From Haemophilus parainfluenzae (lineage in GTDB: Bacteria; Pseudomonadota; Gammaproteobacteria; Enterobacterales; Pasteurellaceae), in assembly GCF_900638025.1 (NCBI RefSeq), contig NZ_LR134481.1:1426001-1490000 (forward strand): 64,000 nucleotides of DNA, read 5' to 3'. How positions within the stretch are numbered: position 1 is the first letter of the stretch; each line of letters opens with the position of its first letter. Position numbers and translations under genes: made by a program. Positions 1 through 9,067 of this stretch are shown in pieces. The notes under the pieces are model-generated. The model was not told the origin of the DNA. It did no database searches and saw nothing but the letters and a program-made list of their open reading frames with translations.

Positions 1-1133
1 TATTCCCCTTTTAACACATTTGCGGTTTGAATATTTAAAGCGCGTTTGGTTGGTACAATCACCGCAATAAAGGCAACCAATAACGATAAGACGATAGTAA
101 TTGGAATAACCGGCAGACGCATATCAATATAAGATTTGAATACGGTTAATCCTAGTAATTGTGCCAAGATGTAGCCGAGAATTAGGCCCGCGACAATTGC
201 ACAAAGTGCAATGATCAGAATCTCGGTACTAATTTGCTTAATGATGTCACTTTGTTTTGCACCCAAGGCTTTTTGTAGTGCAAATTCTTTTGCTCGCTCA
301 CCAACAATCGCAATTAACGTGGTATTCACACAAAGGGTCGCGAGAATCAAAATGACTAATGAGATTAACCCCATCAATCCTTTGATTTTATCTAAAATCT
401 GTCCTTCAGACGCTGAGACTTTTCGAATTGGGCGAGCAGTTAGATCGGGTTGGCGTTGCATAATATCTTGTGCAAATTGTGCGACGTTACCTTGTTCATT
501 TTTGACATTGAGCAAGGCGTTGTTTGCCAATCCTTCTTTATCTAACCAACTTTGTGCAAATTCTAAGCTAACGATTAACATGTTGTCTGTGGCATCGCCT
601 GCCTCAACTATCGCTTTAATCGTGAATTCATGTTTTTCAACGGCATTTTTGGAAAGCTTTAATTTACTTCCAACACCTAAATTGAGACGTTCAGCTAAGG
701 TTTTACCAATCATTGCATTGCGATCATCAAAGTTCACATTAATGGCTGAACCGGTAATTTGCCAATAAGGTGCGAGAACACGCATATCTTCAAACCACAC
801 GCCCATAATCACGATTTTTTCTAAATCACTTCGTGCAACACCATATAAATAAGGGCTAGCAGCAGTGATAAAATTATCCGGTGCATTGTGCAGAATTTGC
901 TTTAATTGGCGTTCTTTCATCAATCCACCATTGGCTTCACCAATGTAAAAGTTCGCCCCAAAAGTACGGAGCTCTTGGCTCATTTTGGTATTAATATCAA
1001 AATACACTGCAGCCATTGCCGTTACAATAGACGCACCAACAGTCAGTGCAGAGAAGATAATAAATACTCGTTGTAAACGTAGGCGTAATGCTTGGAAGAT
1101 TAAACGCCAAAACATACTTTTATTGGCGGCCAT
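1..1133 (-). CDS. FtsX-type ABC transporter permease of the P19/Ftr1 iron system (3' end at window edge)
   Basis: The gene runs leftward from an ATG at 1133-1131, preceded by GGAGGTG, and is open to base 3 (377 codons visible). The last codons read VLKGE and the next codon begins TA, so the stop is probably at the edge. It has an N-terminal membrane helix (about residues 20-42), a large periplasmic MacB-like domain, and three C-terminal helices, the FtsX/MacB permease plan. It overlaps the preceding permease gene by 14 bases, so the two are translationally coupled and probably form a heterodimer. In Campylobacter and in E. coli fetMP-fls clusters such permeases accompany P19 and Ftr1; an ATPase gene would be expected just left of the window. 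The transported substrate is not known from sequence. Confidence 0.85.
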   Translation of the reverse strand, partial: MAANKSMFWRLIFQALRLRLQRVFIIFSALTVGASIVTAMAAVYFDINTKMSQELRTFGANFYIGEANGGLMKERQLKQILHNAPDNFITAASPYLYGVARSDLEKIVIMGVWFEDMRVLAPYWQITGSAINVNFDDRNAMIGKTLAERLNLGVGSKLKLSKNAVEKHEFTIKAIVEAGDATDNMLIVSLEFAQSWLDKEGLANNALLNVKNEQGNVAQFAQDIMQRQPDLTARPIRKVSASEGQILDKIKGLMGLISLVILILATLCVNTTLIAIVGERAKEFALQKALGAKQSDIIKQISTEILIIALCAIVAGLILGYILAQLLGLTVFKSYIDMRLPVIPITIVLSLLVAFIAVIVPTKRALNIQTANVLKGE

Positions 1134-2460
1134 ACAGCACCTCCACAGGGTAAAGTTTGGCAATACGATGGGCTGGGAACCAAGTGCCCACCACAGCAAT
1201 TAAAATAGACAGCATCAATACGCAAGGGATGACAATCCAAGCGAAACTCAGTGGTACGCCAAATAGCGCTGAACCAATAAATCTTGCTAAGACCCAACCT
1301 GCAATACAACCAAGCGAACCACCAATTAAGGCACTGATAATGGCTTCGCAATAAAATAATAAGGCGATTTGCCATTGGTATGCGCCTAAGGCTTTCATTA
1401 AACCAATTTCTTTTGAACGTTCAATGATCCCAGTACTCATTAATGAGGCAATGCCCATAGCAGCGGCGATTAAGGCAGCAAGAGTCACGACAGCAAGCAA
1501 TAACTGGATTTTACCAATGACTACACCTTCTGATGCGGCAACCTGCCAAATTGGGCGAACAATAGCACCAGAGATAGCTTCTTCTAACTGATGTGAAATA
1601 GACGAAACATAAGCTGTACAATACCAACGATCGTACTCTTCAGCATCCAATGCATCGGTATTGGCACGTGCTTTGCGAGAAAGATCATTTTCCGGAACAG
1701 TAAGCGCAGACACTTTAACCGCTTGAATTTTCCCTTCTAAACCCAGTAATTTTTGTACGGTATTGAGTGGCATGACTAATTGATTATCTTCAGCGCCCCC
1801 AGTAGATAAAATCCCGGTAATTTCAACCGCACTTTGATTATCAAGTTCATCATTTTGATAGTGCAGCTTGATCTTATTGCCTTGTTTTAACCCAGTTCGT
1901 TGTGCTAATTGTTCACCAATGATCGCAGGAATAAATTCACCTTCAGGCGTTTCAAGATCGTTTACCCATTCCCCTTGAACATGCCAATAAGGGCTAATAA
2001 TTTTTTGCCCCGTATGGAAATCATCTTCATCTGGTACAGGAATGTTGTGATCGAAAAATGTACCAAGCACATTAATTTGTTCAAGTGCGGTCGATTTTTC
2101 ATGCGTTTTTGCAGAAAGAATTTCTGCTTTTACATTTGCACTTAATAATGGCGCAAATCCCACGATGTTATTTCGCCAAAAAATATCTTTAATATTCGGC
2201 AGTTCTTTTTCATCAAGGAAATCTTGGCTGCTTAAATCTGTGTTATGACTGAGTTCGCCAGGCAAGGCTGCATTGCTCGCAGGTTCAACTAAAATATTGG
2301 CACCGTAAGATTTTAGTTCTTTCGCCATTTTGTCGCCGATATCAATGGAGACAGCCAATAGCGCAGAGACTAATCCCGCAGCTAAGAAAATAGTCACCAC
2401 GGCTAAAAACTTACGTTTTATGCTAAAACGCCAAGATTGGAATAACATTCTTGCTAGCAT
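1120..2460 (-). CDS. FtsX-type ABC transporter permease, P19/Ftr1 iron cluster
   Basis: This 446-residue membrane protein has one N-terminal helix (about 19-40), a periplasmic MacB_PCD-type domain (about 45-300) and three C-terminal helices (about 315-340, 365-395, 403-430), the usual plan of FtsX/MacB permeases. The start codon shares one base with the stop of the upstream DUF2318 gene (TAATG junction at 2460), and its end overlaps the next permease by 14 bases, which indicates one polycistronic mRNA. By context it belongs to the Fls-type accessory system that supports Ftr1/P19 iron import in the inner membrane. Whether it moves iron, a reductant or a lipid substrate cannot be told from sequence. 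Confidence 0.88.
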   Translation of the reverse strand: MLARMLFQSWRFSIKRKFLAVVTIFLAAGLVSALLAVSIDIGDKMAKELKSYGANILVEPASNAALPGELSHNTDLSSQDFLDEKELPNIKDIFWRNNIVGFAPLLSANVKAEILSAKTHEKSTALEQINVLGTFFDHNIPVPDEDDFHTGQKIISPYWHVQGEWVNDLETPEGEFIPAIIGEQLAQRTGLKQGNKIKLHYQNDELDNQSAVEITGILSTGGAEDNQLVMPLNTVQKLLGLEGKIQAVKVSALTVPENDLSRKARANTDALDAEEYDRWYCTAYVSSISHQLEEAISGAIVRPIWQVAASEGVVIGKIQLLLAVVTLAALIAAAMGIASLMSTGIIERSKEIGLMKALGAYQWQIALLFYCEAIISALIGGSLGCIAGWVLARFIGSALFGVPLSFAWIVIPCVLMLSILIAVVGTWFPAHRIAKLYPVEVLYGRQ

Positions 2461-3854
2461 TATTCCCCCTTACCTAAATATTTTTCAGGGTTATCACGGA
2501 ATAAATCGAGGTTTTTCTCGCTTTCAAAGAAGTAAGTTTTACCTTCATAATTGTATTTGTGCTCCGTTTTAGTGTTTTTCATTTGGGTGCCACTAATCGG
2601 ATCTTTTACATCGATTTCAACAATCGTGCTAAATAAATTCAGCCCTTCTTCTAAGCCGGTTCGATTAATGAGAATTTCAGTTTCAATTTGTTGCCAATCT
2701 TCAATCGGTACAGGATTACAGCCACCCGGTTTACCAATAGATGGAATAAACATATGTACGCCGCAGCCCACGCAAACGACCTGGTTACCTTCCATAACAT
2801 AGCCTTGGTCACCACAAAGCAAGCAGGCATCAAATACTGCGGCTAAGCTCAATTTATCCGGTTGACGATTAATAACAAAGAAACGCACGGCTTTACCGTC
2901 ATCAGCAATCCAGACAAAACGGTGTAATTTGCCGTCTTTCACTTGCTCAATCGGAATATGAACTTGTTGCTTGTCATCTAAGGTAACAGGAATTGCTTCT
3001 GAAAGTTGTGGGGGGCGAGAAGCAATTTGCTCCCAATAAAGTTGCGTTGCAAAAGTAATCGCTAAAGCTAAATAGCCCCAACGAAGTAAGTGAGAGGACG
3101 TACGTAATGCAGCTAATTTTTGGCGTTTTTCAATCGGTTCTTGTGTGGCATTAACTTGTTGCTTGCGTGATAAATGAATTTTGCCGTAAAAGATAGCAAG
3201 TACAACTAAGAGCAATGTTGCACAGATGTAATTTAACCAACGAGTGATTTCGCCTGATTTCGCAACAAAACTTAAACGAAGCTTGGTAAGCTCAAGCACC
3301 TGAAGTTTCATTAAAATTAATAAGAGTTCACCGATAAGTGGCACAAGCAAGCAAACTAAGAGAAGGCTAATTGCACCTTTTAAAAGTGCGGTTGATTTTT
3401 GTTGTGTTTTTACCGCTTGTTTTAGAAGTAAATCGATCCAGGCTTGTAAGCATAAACAAAAAACAAAGGCAAAAATGACCGCACTTATATGTAAGATCGA
3501 ATCGGTATTGATAACATCAGTAGAAACGAGGGCTGTAATGTTAGGATCTTTTGCCCAGAAGCTTCCCGCAATGAGCATTAATACCGTTTGCCAAAAGGCA
3601 GGTAAGCGACCTTTGCCGAAAATTAAACATAAGGCAAAGATAATCAATAGCGCCAATATCACTGCATTGACGATTAAATTAGTGATTTGTCCCGTAGGTA
3701 AACTAAGGCTCAGCACAATACCGGCAATAAAACCGAATAGGCTAAGCCAAATTATTTTTTTCGCACTCACAGTGGATTGTTTACTCTGATAAACACCGAG
3801 CAATAATGAAAAAGGTAAAAGTGCTTGAAGCAGGAAAGTAAAAAAATAATTCAT
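2460..3854 (-). CDS. DUF2318 (Fe-S/heme-like) membrane protein with C-terminal YHS-like domain
   Basis: A 464-residue protein with roughly eight or nine predicted membrane helices in residues 1-280 and a soluble C-terminal part. The DUF2318 signature cysteines are at C344 and C347 (CLLC), C361 and C364 (CVGC) and C379 (GGC). This resembles the FtrD/Cj1660 family, proposed to pass electrons to an Ftr1 iron importer. Residues about 418-460 look like a YHS metal-binding domain (DPISG near the start, then YFFES and NPEKYL). The cysteines usual in YHS domains (DPVCG, FCSxxC) are replaced by serine and other residues, so this domain probably does not bind metal in the usual way. It is the third gene of the operon; a strong hairpin separates it from p19. 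Confidence 0.85.
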   Translation of the reverse strand: MNYFFTFLLQALLPFSLLLGVYQSKQSTVSAKKIIWLSLFGFIAGIVLSLSLPTGQITNLIVNAVILALLIIFALCLIFGKGRLPAFWQTVLMLIAGSFWAKDPNITALVSTDVINTDSILHISAVIFAFVFCLCLQAWIDLLLKQAVKTQQKSTALLKGAISLLLVCLLVPLIGELLLILMKLQVLELTKLRLSFVAKSGEITRWLNYICATLLLVVLAIFYGKIHLSRKQQVNATQEPIEKRQKLAALRTSSHLLRWGYLALAITFATQLYWEQIASRPPQLSEAIPVTLDDKQQVHIPIEQVKDGKLHRFVWIADDGKAVRFFVINRQPDKLSLAAVFDACLLCGDQGYVMEGNQVVCVGCGVHMFIPSIGKPGGCNPVPIEDWQQIETEILINRTGLEEGLNLFSTIVEIDVKDPISGTQMKNTKTEHKYNYEGKTYFFESEKNLDLFRDNPEKYLGKGE

Positions 3855-3911
3855 AGTTTGACCATTTAATAGGATAAAACAGACGATATTTTAAGGTTAA
3901 ATAAAATGCTA

Positions 3912-3942
3912 TTGCCTTCCCCTGACAAACAAGGGAAGGCAA
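3912..3942 (-). terminator. Hairpin between p19 and the DUF2318 gene (partial terminator or processing site)
   Basis: TTGCCTTCCC (3912-3921) pairs perfectly with GGGAAGGCAA (3933-3942) across an 11-base loop. On the minus-strand transcript it is followed by only a moderately T-rich stretch, so it may be a partial terminator or an mRNA-stabilising end that raises ftr1-p19 expression above the distal membrane genes. Confidence 0.55.
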
Positions 3943-3969
3943 GTCGGTAAAATCAATATTTACCTGAGA

Positions 3970-4491
3970 TTATTTGATGCCAGTGAATTTGAATTCATAG
4001 CTTACATCAAATGGTTTCCACCAACGACCAACGCCAGTCTCAGAGTCTGTGTGACGGTGCATACCCGCTTTTGATGGTGGGTCGATGCGGTAAGTTAATT
4101 TATAATTACCCACGCCCATCATTTTCACGTTTGCACCATAGTGAGGACCGTCACCAGCTACCATTGGCATGAAAGTACCTTCTTGTTTTTCACCAGTATC
4201 AGTATTCACTAAAGTGTAGTTGATGGTTAAGTAAGGCATCCATTCACCATCACCAAAGCCATTTTTGTTACCTTTTACTGCGTGGATATCCGCTTCTAAG
4301 TGGATATCTGATTTCGCAGCAGGTAATCCCATACCACGTGGTTCCATATCGATTGGTTTGAGATAAACCGCTGCAATTTCCATTTCATTCATGGTTACCG
4401 CTTCACCGATTGGATACTCTTGGAATGCGTTTGCAGTAGACGCGGTGAAAATACCCGCAAATAATGCTGTTGCTAAAAGTGCTTTTTTCAT
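3970..4491 (-). CDS. P19 family periplasmic iron-uptake protein
   Basis: A 173-residue periplasmic protein with a signal peptide cleaved after about residue 22 (ANA-FQ). It belongs to the P19 (Tpd, 34-kDa membrane antigen) family, which binds copper and iron and acts with Ftr1-type permeases. Counting from the predicted mature start, H42, E44, M88 and H95 fall at the metal-site positions described for Campylobacter jejuni P19; in the precursor they are H64, E66, M110 and H117. Further histidines are at 145 and 147. A clear ribosome binding site (AGGAGAA) precedes the start. It lies 28 bases after the ftr1 gene. The expected role is to bind periplasmic iron and deliver it to Ftr1 at low iron or low pH. 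Confidence 0.93.
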   Translation of the reverse strand: MKKALLATALFAGIFTASTANAFQEYPIGEAVTMNEMEIAAVYLKPIDMEPRGMGLPAAKSDIHLEADIHAVKGNKNGFGDGEWMPYLTINYTLVNTDTGEKQEGTFMPMVAGDGPHYGANVKMMGVGNYKLTYRIDPPSKAGMHRHTDSETGVGRWWKPFDVSYEFKFTGIK

Positions 4492-4519
4492 TGTTTTTCT
4501 CCTAAAGGATTGTTGGGTA

Positions 4520-6424
4520 TTACGCGGCTTTTTTGCTTTGATATTTCATAATAAACAGAGCAAATACGGCTGCGATGAGTAAGATTGCTTGTGGAATTAA
4601 GGTTTCCATGTAAGGGTAAATACCTAACCACGAAATTTCAGGCACACCGCTAATCAGCGTTGGCTCGAAAAGTTTGCCTTCAATGAGTTCTAAAACAGAT
4701 TTACCGGCGAATACAAAGGCCATTAAATACATGAAAGAACCCGTGAACATAAAGAATGGTTTAAGCGGTAATTTCACCACGGTATAACGCATCACGAAGT
4801 AGCAAATGGTGAGGATAATTGCACCGACAATAATACCTGCGAAAAGATAGATGAAACTGACCGCACTTTTCGCATCACTCACGAGGGCATAGTAGAACAA
4901 TACGGTTTCCGCCCCTTCACGATATACGGCTAAGAAGCTGGTAAGCCATAAGCCGATGAGTGAGCCTGTAGTGAGGGCAGTTGAGAGTTTACCTTCTAAA
5001 TAACGTTTCCAGTTTTGTGCTTCGACTTTAGACAATAACCAATAACTCATCATAAAGAGCATGATTACGGCAAAAATCATCGTAAAGCCTTCGAGCAATT
5101 CACGGTTTTGACCGGAATTTTCAAAGATAAGTTGGAAGATAAATGCGGTAATCACACTGGCAATTAATGCCACATAAACAGACTGACGGATAACCGGCAA
5201 TTTATCTTTGTGGTTATTTTTAATTAAGTAAGTCACGATAGCCGCAACAATTAACAAGGCTTCCAAACCTTCACGAAGAATGATTAAAAGGCTATATAAG
5301 AACATCGACCAATCGCTTTGCTCTCCGCCCTGTAACATTTCAACGGCTTTAGTTAAATTCTGGTCTAAACCATTAGCTTGCGCTTGTAACTTATCACCTT
5401 GTTCAGCTTTCATTAAACTGACTAAACGGGTGAAGTAGCCTTCAAGTTCTGCTTTAAAGTTGCTATCACGAGAGCCAATTTTGTTTTCCATGCCACTGCT
5501 TTCAAACACATCAAAATAGGTGTCTTGTACAGAAAGAATGGCTTTTTTGCTCTCACCTTGTTGATAGAGCGCAATAGCTTGTTGAATACGTTGGTTGATC
5601 TCTTGTTTAATCTTATTCCAATCTTGCTCTTGTTGATTATCTGTTGCTTGCTGCGCTGCATTGGATTGAACATTTTGTTCTTCGCGTGTCGTTGGCAGAT
5701 TAGGCAAGTTTTCTTCAATATCTTGTAATAATTGTGTACTTTGATAGCCAATTTCTGTAATTTGATCGGCTTGTTCACTTAAACGGATGATGTTGTAAAA
5801 TTGTTGATTGATCGCCGCTGAGATTTCTGCAGAGCGATTTTGGCGAATGGACATTTCCATTTCTGAATTTTTATAGCCATCGTATTGCGCTTGTTGGAAC
5901 AATTTTTTTGCGTTAGCGAGATCACCATTTTGATACGCTTCGAGCCCTTGAGCGAGCAAATCATCAATGGTTTTAAAACTTTGTTGCCAATAAGGGGCGA
6001 TCTCTTGATTATCATAAACACCATGTTGACCATCGGCATTGAGCTGATGACCTTCAATCAATGATGGCAGCACTTCTTGTAATTCTTTTTTGAGCTGATC
6101 GATTTTAGCTTGAATCTCTTGTTGTGAACTGCCTTCACCGATCATTTTACGGATCTCGCCAAACGTGGCTTCCATTTGGTAACTTTTCTGTGCCGAGAAA
6201 TTGATGCGAATCGGTCCTTCTAGATTTTCAAACACTTCAAAATAAGCCATTTGCACTTCAGTACGCGCATCATCGGCATTACCTTGCTGGACAAGTTGAG
6301 CGGTTTTGTTTAAGCGCGACGTAATATCATTAACCCACTGTTGGTAGTTGTCTTGCGCAAAGAGTGAAGAAGAGAAGGCGAGTGAAAAAATTAAAAAGAA
6401 AAATCGAATAGAACGGCATAGCAT
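4520..6424 (-). CDS. FTR1-family iron permease with long periplasmic N-domain
   Basis: A 634-residue inner-membrane iron permease. Residues 1-23 are a signal peptide, 24-370 a soluble, Gln-rich helical periplasmic region, and 372-630 the Ftr1 core with about seven helices. The two hallmark REGxE motifs are REGLE at 384-388 and REGAE at 502-506; their glutamates handle iron in the family. The periplasmic region contains an internal duplication: residues about 28-120 and 269-363 share a QQG...A...V...YF-VFE pattern. This arrangement is typical of FetM/Cj1658-like proteins that pair with P19. It is the first gene of the operon. An upstream CRP/FNR-like site at 6517-6532 suggests regulation by carbon or oxygen status. 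Confidence 0.93.
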   Translation of the reverse strand: MLCRSIRFFFLIFSLAFSSSLFAQDNYQQWVNDITSRLNKTAQLVQQGNADDARTEVQMAYFEVFENLEGPIRINFSAQKSYQMEATFGEIRKMIGEGSSQQEIQAKIDQLKKELQEVLPSLIEGHQLNADGQHGVYDNQEIAPYWQQSFKTIDDLLAQGLEAYQNGDLANAKKLFQQAQYDGYKNSEMEMSIRQNRSAEISAAINQQFYNIIRLSEQADQITEIGYQSTQLLQDIEENLPNLPTTREEQNVQSNAAQQATDNQQEQDWNKIKQEINQRIQQAIALYQQGESKKAILSVQDTYFDVFESSGMENKIGSRDSNFKAELEGYFTRLVSLMKAEQGDKLQAQANGLDQNLTKAVEMLQGGEQSDWSMFLYSLLIILREGLEALLIVAAIVTYLIKNNHKDKLPVIRQSVYVALIASVITAFIFQLIFENSGQNRELLEGFTMIFAVIMLFMMSYWLLSKVEAQNWKRYLEGKLSTALTTGSLIGLWLTSFLAVYREGAETVLFYYALVSDAKSAVSFIYLFAGIIVGAIILTICYFVMRYTVVKLPLKPFFMFTGSFMYLMAFVFAGKSVLELIEGKLFEPTLISGVPEISWLGIYPYMETLIPQAILLIAAVFALFIMKYQSKKAA

Positions 6425-6516
6425 CGTCTATTTACCTCATTACCTAAAATGAAATTAATTCCTATTTATAATTATCTTTTGATATCAGTGAAATGACAAT
6501 AAATAATTTTAATTTT

Positions 6517-6532
6517 TGTGATGGAGATCAAA
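6517..6532 (-). promoter_or_regulatory. CRP/FNR-like operator upstream of the ftr1-p19 operon
   Basis: The site TGTGATGGAGATCAAA matches the CRP consensus (TGTGA-N6-TCACA) at 9 of 10 positions and also the FNR consensus (TTGAT-N4-ATCAA) at 9 of 10 when read on the minus strand. It lies about 93 bases upstream of the ftr1 start. Which protein binds cannot be decided by eye. A weaker Fur-like AT stretch (GATAATTATAAAT, minus strand) is at about 6464-6476. Confidence 0.45.
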
Positions 6533-6582
6533 AAATTCACAAGAGTCGGAAATGTCTAGAGGGTGATTGTATGCTTAAAAGA

Positions 6583-6609
6583 ATAAAGCGCCTTTGTTAG
6601 GCGCTTTAT
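6583..6609 (-). terminator. Rho-independent terminator of mrcB
   Basis: ATAAAGCGCC (6583-6592) and GGCGCTTTAT (6600-6609) form a perfect 10-bp stem with a 7-base loop. Read on the minus strand it is followed by TCTTTTAA, so it ends the erpA-yacL-mrcB transcripts. An uptake signal (AAAGTGCGGTCA) lies just beside it at about 6619-6630. Confidence 0.75.
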
Positions 6610-6643
6610 GGAGATATAAAAGTGCGGTCAAAAATAAGCGAAT

Positions 6644-9043
6644 TTATTGAGCGGGTGCCGCTTCTTCAACAGGCGCTTTATTATCTAACACATCCCATAC
6701 ACTTTCTTGTTTTGCGGATTCAGGTTGCTCAGGTTGTGGCGATTGTGTAGTCTGTGCTGCTGTAGCTGTTGCCGTACTCGTCGTTGGTGCAGAAGCGCAG
6801 AAGTTTTGATCTTTATCTGCCCAAACTGGAATTGTTCGATTACTACCACAGCTCCAACTGCCATAAGCATTAATGCCAACCCATTTAATCGTAGAAGGTT
6901 GTCCGAGTTTCAGTTTTTCAATAACCACACGGTTTAAATAATCTTTATAGATTTGTAATGCACCTGAGGCACCCGTTAATTTGGTTTCACCGTTATCATC
7001 ACGACCTAGCCAAATGGTGCTAACATTTTTACCATCAATACCCACAAACCACGTATCACGGGCATCATTGGTGGTGCCTGTTTTACCTGCAAGACGAAGA
7101 TCCGCGTAATCATTTTGTAAGCTACGCGCGGTACCACGTTCTACGGTTTGTTGCATCGCATACAAGGTTTGGTAAGCTGCCTCTCTCGGAACTACTTGAT
7201 CAGGCACTGTATTGTGTTCGTAAATAATATTCCCTTGACGATCAGCAATGCTTTGAATGGTACTTAACTCAATTTTTCCACCTTGATTTGCAATGGTTTG
7301 ATAGAGTTTGGTCACATCATAAGGTGAAATACTGTAAGAACCGAGCAAGGTTGCAGGTACTTTTGGAATGGCTACATTATCCCAGCCCATGGCTTTTTGC
7401 GTTTCGATCACTTTGCTTAAACCGACTTTCATCCCAATATTTACTGTTGGAATATTCAGTGAGCGAGCAAGGGCATCCATTAACATCACTGATCCGCTAT
7501 ATTTACGATTATAATTACGAGGTTGCCAAGGTTGGCTACCTTTAATATGAATCGTAATTGGTTGATTCTGAATTGGTGTATTTAAGCGGAATTGTTCCGG
7601 ATTCATTAGAGCAGTCAAATAAATAGAGGGTTTGACTAATGAACCAATTTGACGTTTTGACATTAAGGCACGGTTAAATCCGGCATATTCTGTTTGTAAT
7701 CCACCGACAACCGCACGTATTTCACCCAAGTGATAATCTGCCACAATCATGGCGCCTTCTAAGTGTGGATTTTTAGTTTGTACTTGCAATTGATTGACCG
7801 TATTCACCACGGCATTTTCAGCTTGTGCCTGTTGTTTTAAATCCATGGTGGAGAAAATGCGTGCACCAAGTAATGCAGACGTTTTATTTTCCCCTAATTG
7901 ACGGCGAAGATCCGCTTGTAAGGTTTGAATGAAAGCCGGGTATTTACGTGAAATTTGACCTTTAGCTTGCACGCCTAATGGACGTTTACTCAACATCTCA
8001 TACAACTCATCCCCAATCATTTGGTGATCAAGCATCAGTTTTAACACCACATTTCGGCGATCGAGTGCATATTGTGGATTTCGCCATGGATTATAAAGGG
8101 ATGGACCTTTCACCATGCCAACTAAAAGGGCAATTTGGTCAAGACTGATTTCACGGATGGAGCGACCAAAATAGAATTGGCTCGCCAACGCAAAACCGTG
8201 AATTTGGATATCCCCATTTTGACCAAGGTAAATCTCGTTCAGATAGGTTTCTAAGATACGGTTTTTATCATATCGCCAATCTAACACCAATGACATTAAG
8301 GCTTCATTGGCTTTACGTGTCAGAGAACGTTCTCTGGATAAAAATAGGTTTTTAACTAATTGCTGAGTGAGTGTACTGCCGCCTTGAACCGTTTGGCCAG
8401 CTTTAATATTGGCAATCATCGCTCGCACAATACCCACTGGATTAATCCCGTTATGCTCATAAAAGCGGCGATCCTCTGTGAGTAATAAGGCATCGATGAG
8501 TAAGCGAGGGTATTGTTGTAATGGAATCGCCAAACGATCTTCATTATCTGATTCCAACATGGCAATTAATTTAGGCGCAAGACGGAATTCATCAACGGCT
8601 TTTACGTTGACCAAGTCTTCAATACGAGAAAGTTTGTTATCGGTAAAACGTAAACGTAATACACGTTGTGGCTCTGGTTTGTCAGGGTAAGGGAATGCAC
8701 GACGAAGTAATACGATGGTGTCCTCTTCGAGTTTAAAATCACCCGGTGCTGCAATCATTGTGGTTTGACGGTATTCGTTATCGAGTAAGATTTGAATCAC
8801 TTCGTCAAAAGAAAGGTTATCAGAAAGTTTTACGCTTTCTAAACGGCTATACACTTCTGCCGGTAAACGCCAAATTTGGCCATCCATTTTAGAGCGAATT
8901 TGCCAATCCAAATAGCCACCATAAAATACGGCAAGCGTCCCTAAAGTAAAGGCTGCTTTAGCTAAAAAGATTTTACAAGAACGGCGCTTATCTGGCGCTT
9001 GTGTTTCTTGTCGTTCAGGTGAGTTGTTTTCCGTTTCCGACAT
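6644..9043 (-). CDS. mrcB: Penicillin-binding protein 1B (bifunctional transglycosylase/transpeptidase)
   Basis: A 799-residue class A PBP that polymerises and cross-links peptidoglycan at the inner membrane. It has a short cytoplasmic tail, one membrane helix (about 25-45), a UB2H-like region (about 60-150), a glycosyltransferase domain with catalytic E190 in the TEDRRFYEH motif and the GGSTLTQQ motif at 221-228, and a transpeptidase domain with S468-x-x-K471, S528-L-N530 and K654-T-G656. The C-terminal tail is rich in Thr, Ala, Gln and Pro, is low in complexity and probably disordered. It is the last gene after erpA and yacL, 24 bases beyond yacL, and ends at a strong terminator. The PBP1B assignment over PBP1A rests on the UB2H-like region and overall length. 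Confidence 0.93.
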   Translation of the reverse strand: MSETENNSPERQETQAPDKRRSCKIFLAKAAFTLGTLAVFYGGYLDWQIRSKMDGQIWRLPAEVYSRLESVKLSDNLSFDEVIQILLDNEYRQTTMIAAPGDFKLEEDTIVLLRRAFPYPDKPEPQRVLRLRFTDNKLSRIEDLVNVKAVDEFRLAPKLIAMLESDNEDRLAIPLQQYPRLLIDALLLTEDRRFYEHNGINPVGIVRAMIANIKAGQTVQGGSTLTQQLVKNLFLSRERSLTRKANEALMSLVLDWRYDKNRILETYLNEIYLGQNGDIQIHGFALASQFYFGRSIREISLDQIALLVGMVKGPSLYNPWRNPQYALDRRNVVLKLMLDHQMIGDELYEMLSKRPLGVQAKGQISRKYPAFIQTLQADLRRQLGENKTSALLGARIFSTMDLKQQAQAENAVVNTVNQLQVQTKNPHLEGAMIVADYHLGEIRAVVGGLQTEYAGFNRALMSKRQIGSLVKPSIYLTALMNPEQFRLNTPIQNQPITIHIKGSQPWQPRNYNRKYSGSVMLMDALARSLNIPTVNIGMKVGLSKVIETQKAMGWDNVAIPKVPATLLGSYSISPYDVTKLYQTIANQGGKIELSTIQSIADRQGNIIYEHNTVPDQVVPREAAYQTLYAMQQTVERGTARSLQNDYADLRLAGKTGTTNDARDTWFVGIDGKNVSTIWLGRDDNGETKLTGASGALQIYKDYLNRVVIEKLKLGQPSTIKWVGINAYGSWSCGSNRTIPVWADKDQNFCASAPTTSTATATAAQTTQSPQPEQPESAKQESVWDVLDNKAPVEEAAPAQ

Positions 9044-9067
9044 AATAGTTAGCTTCAGAGAATGAGA

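Noticed and set aside
211..768. A 185-codon plus-strand frame at the left end
   Set aside because: It is antisense to the clear FtsX-type permease gene.
6464..6476. A Fur box upstream of ftr1
   Set aside because: Only a partial match to the AT-rich consensus in AT-rich DNA; kept as a note, not a feature.
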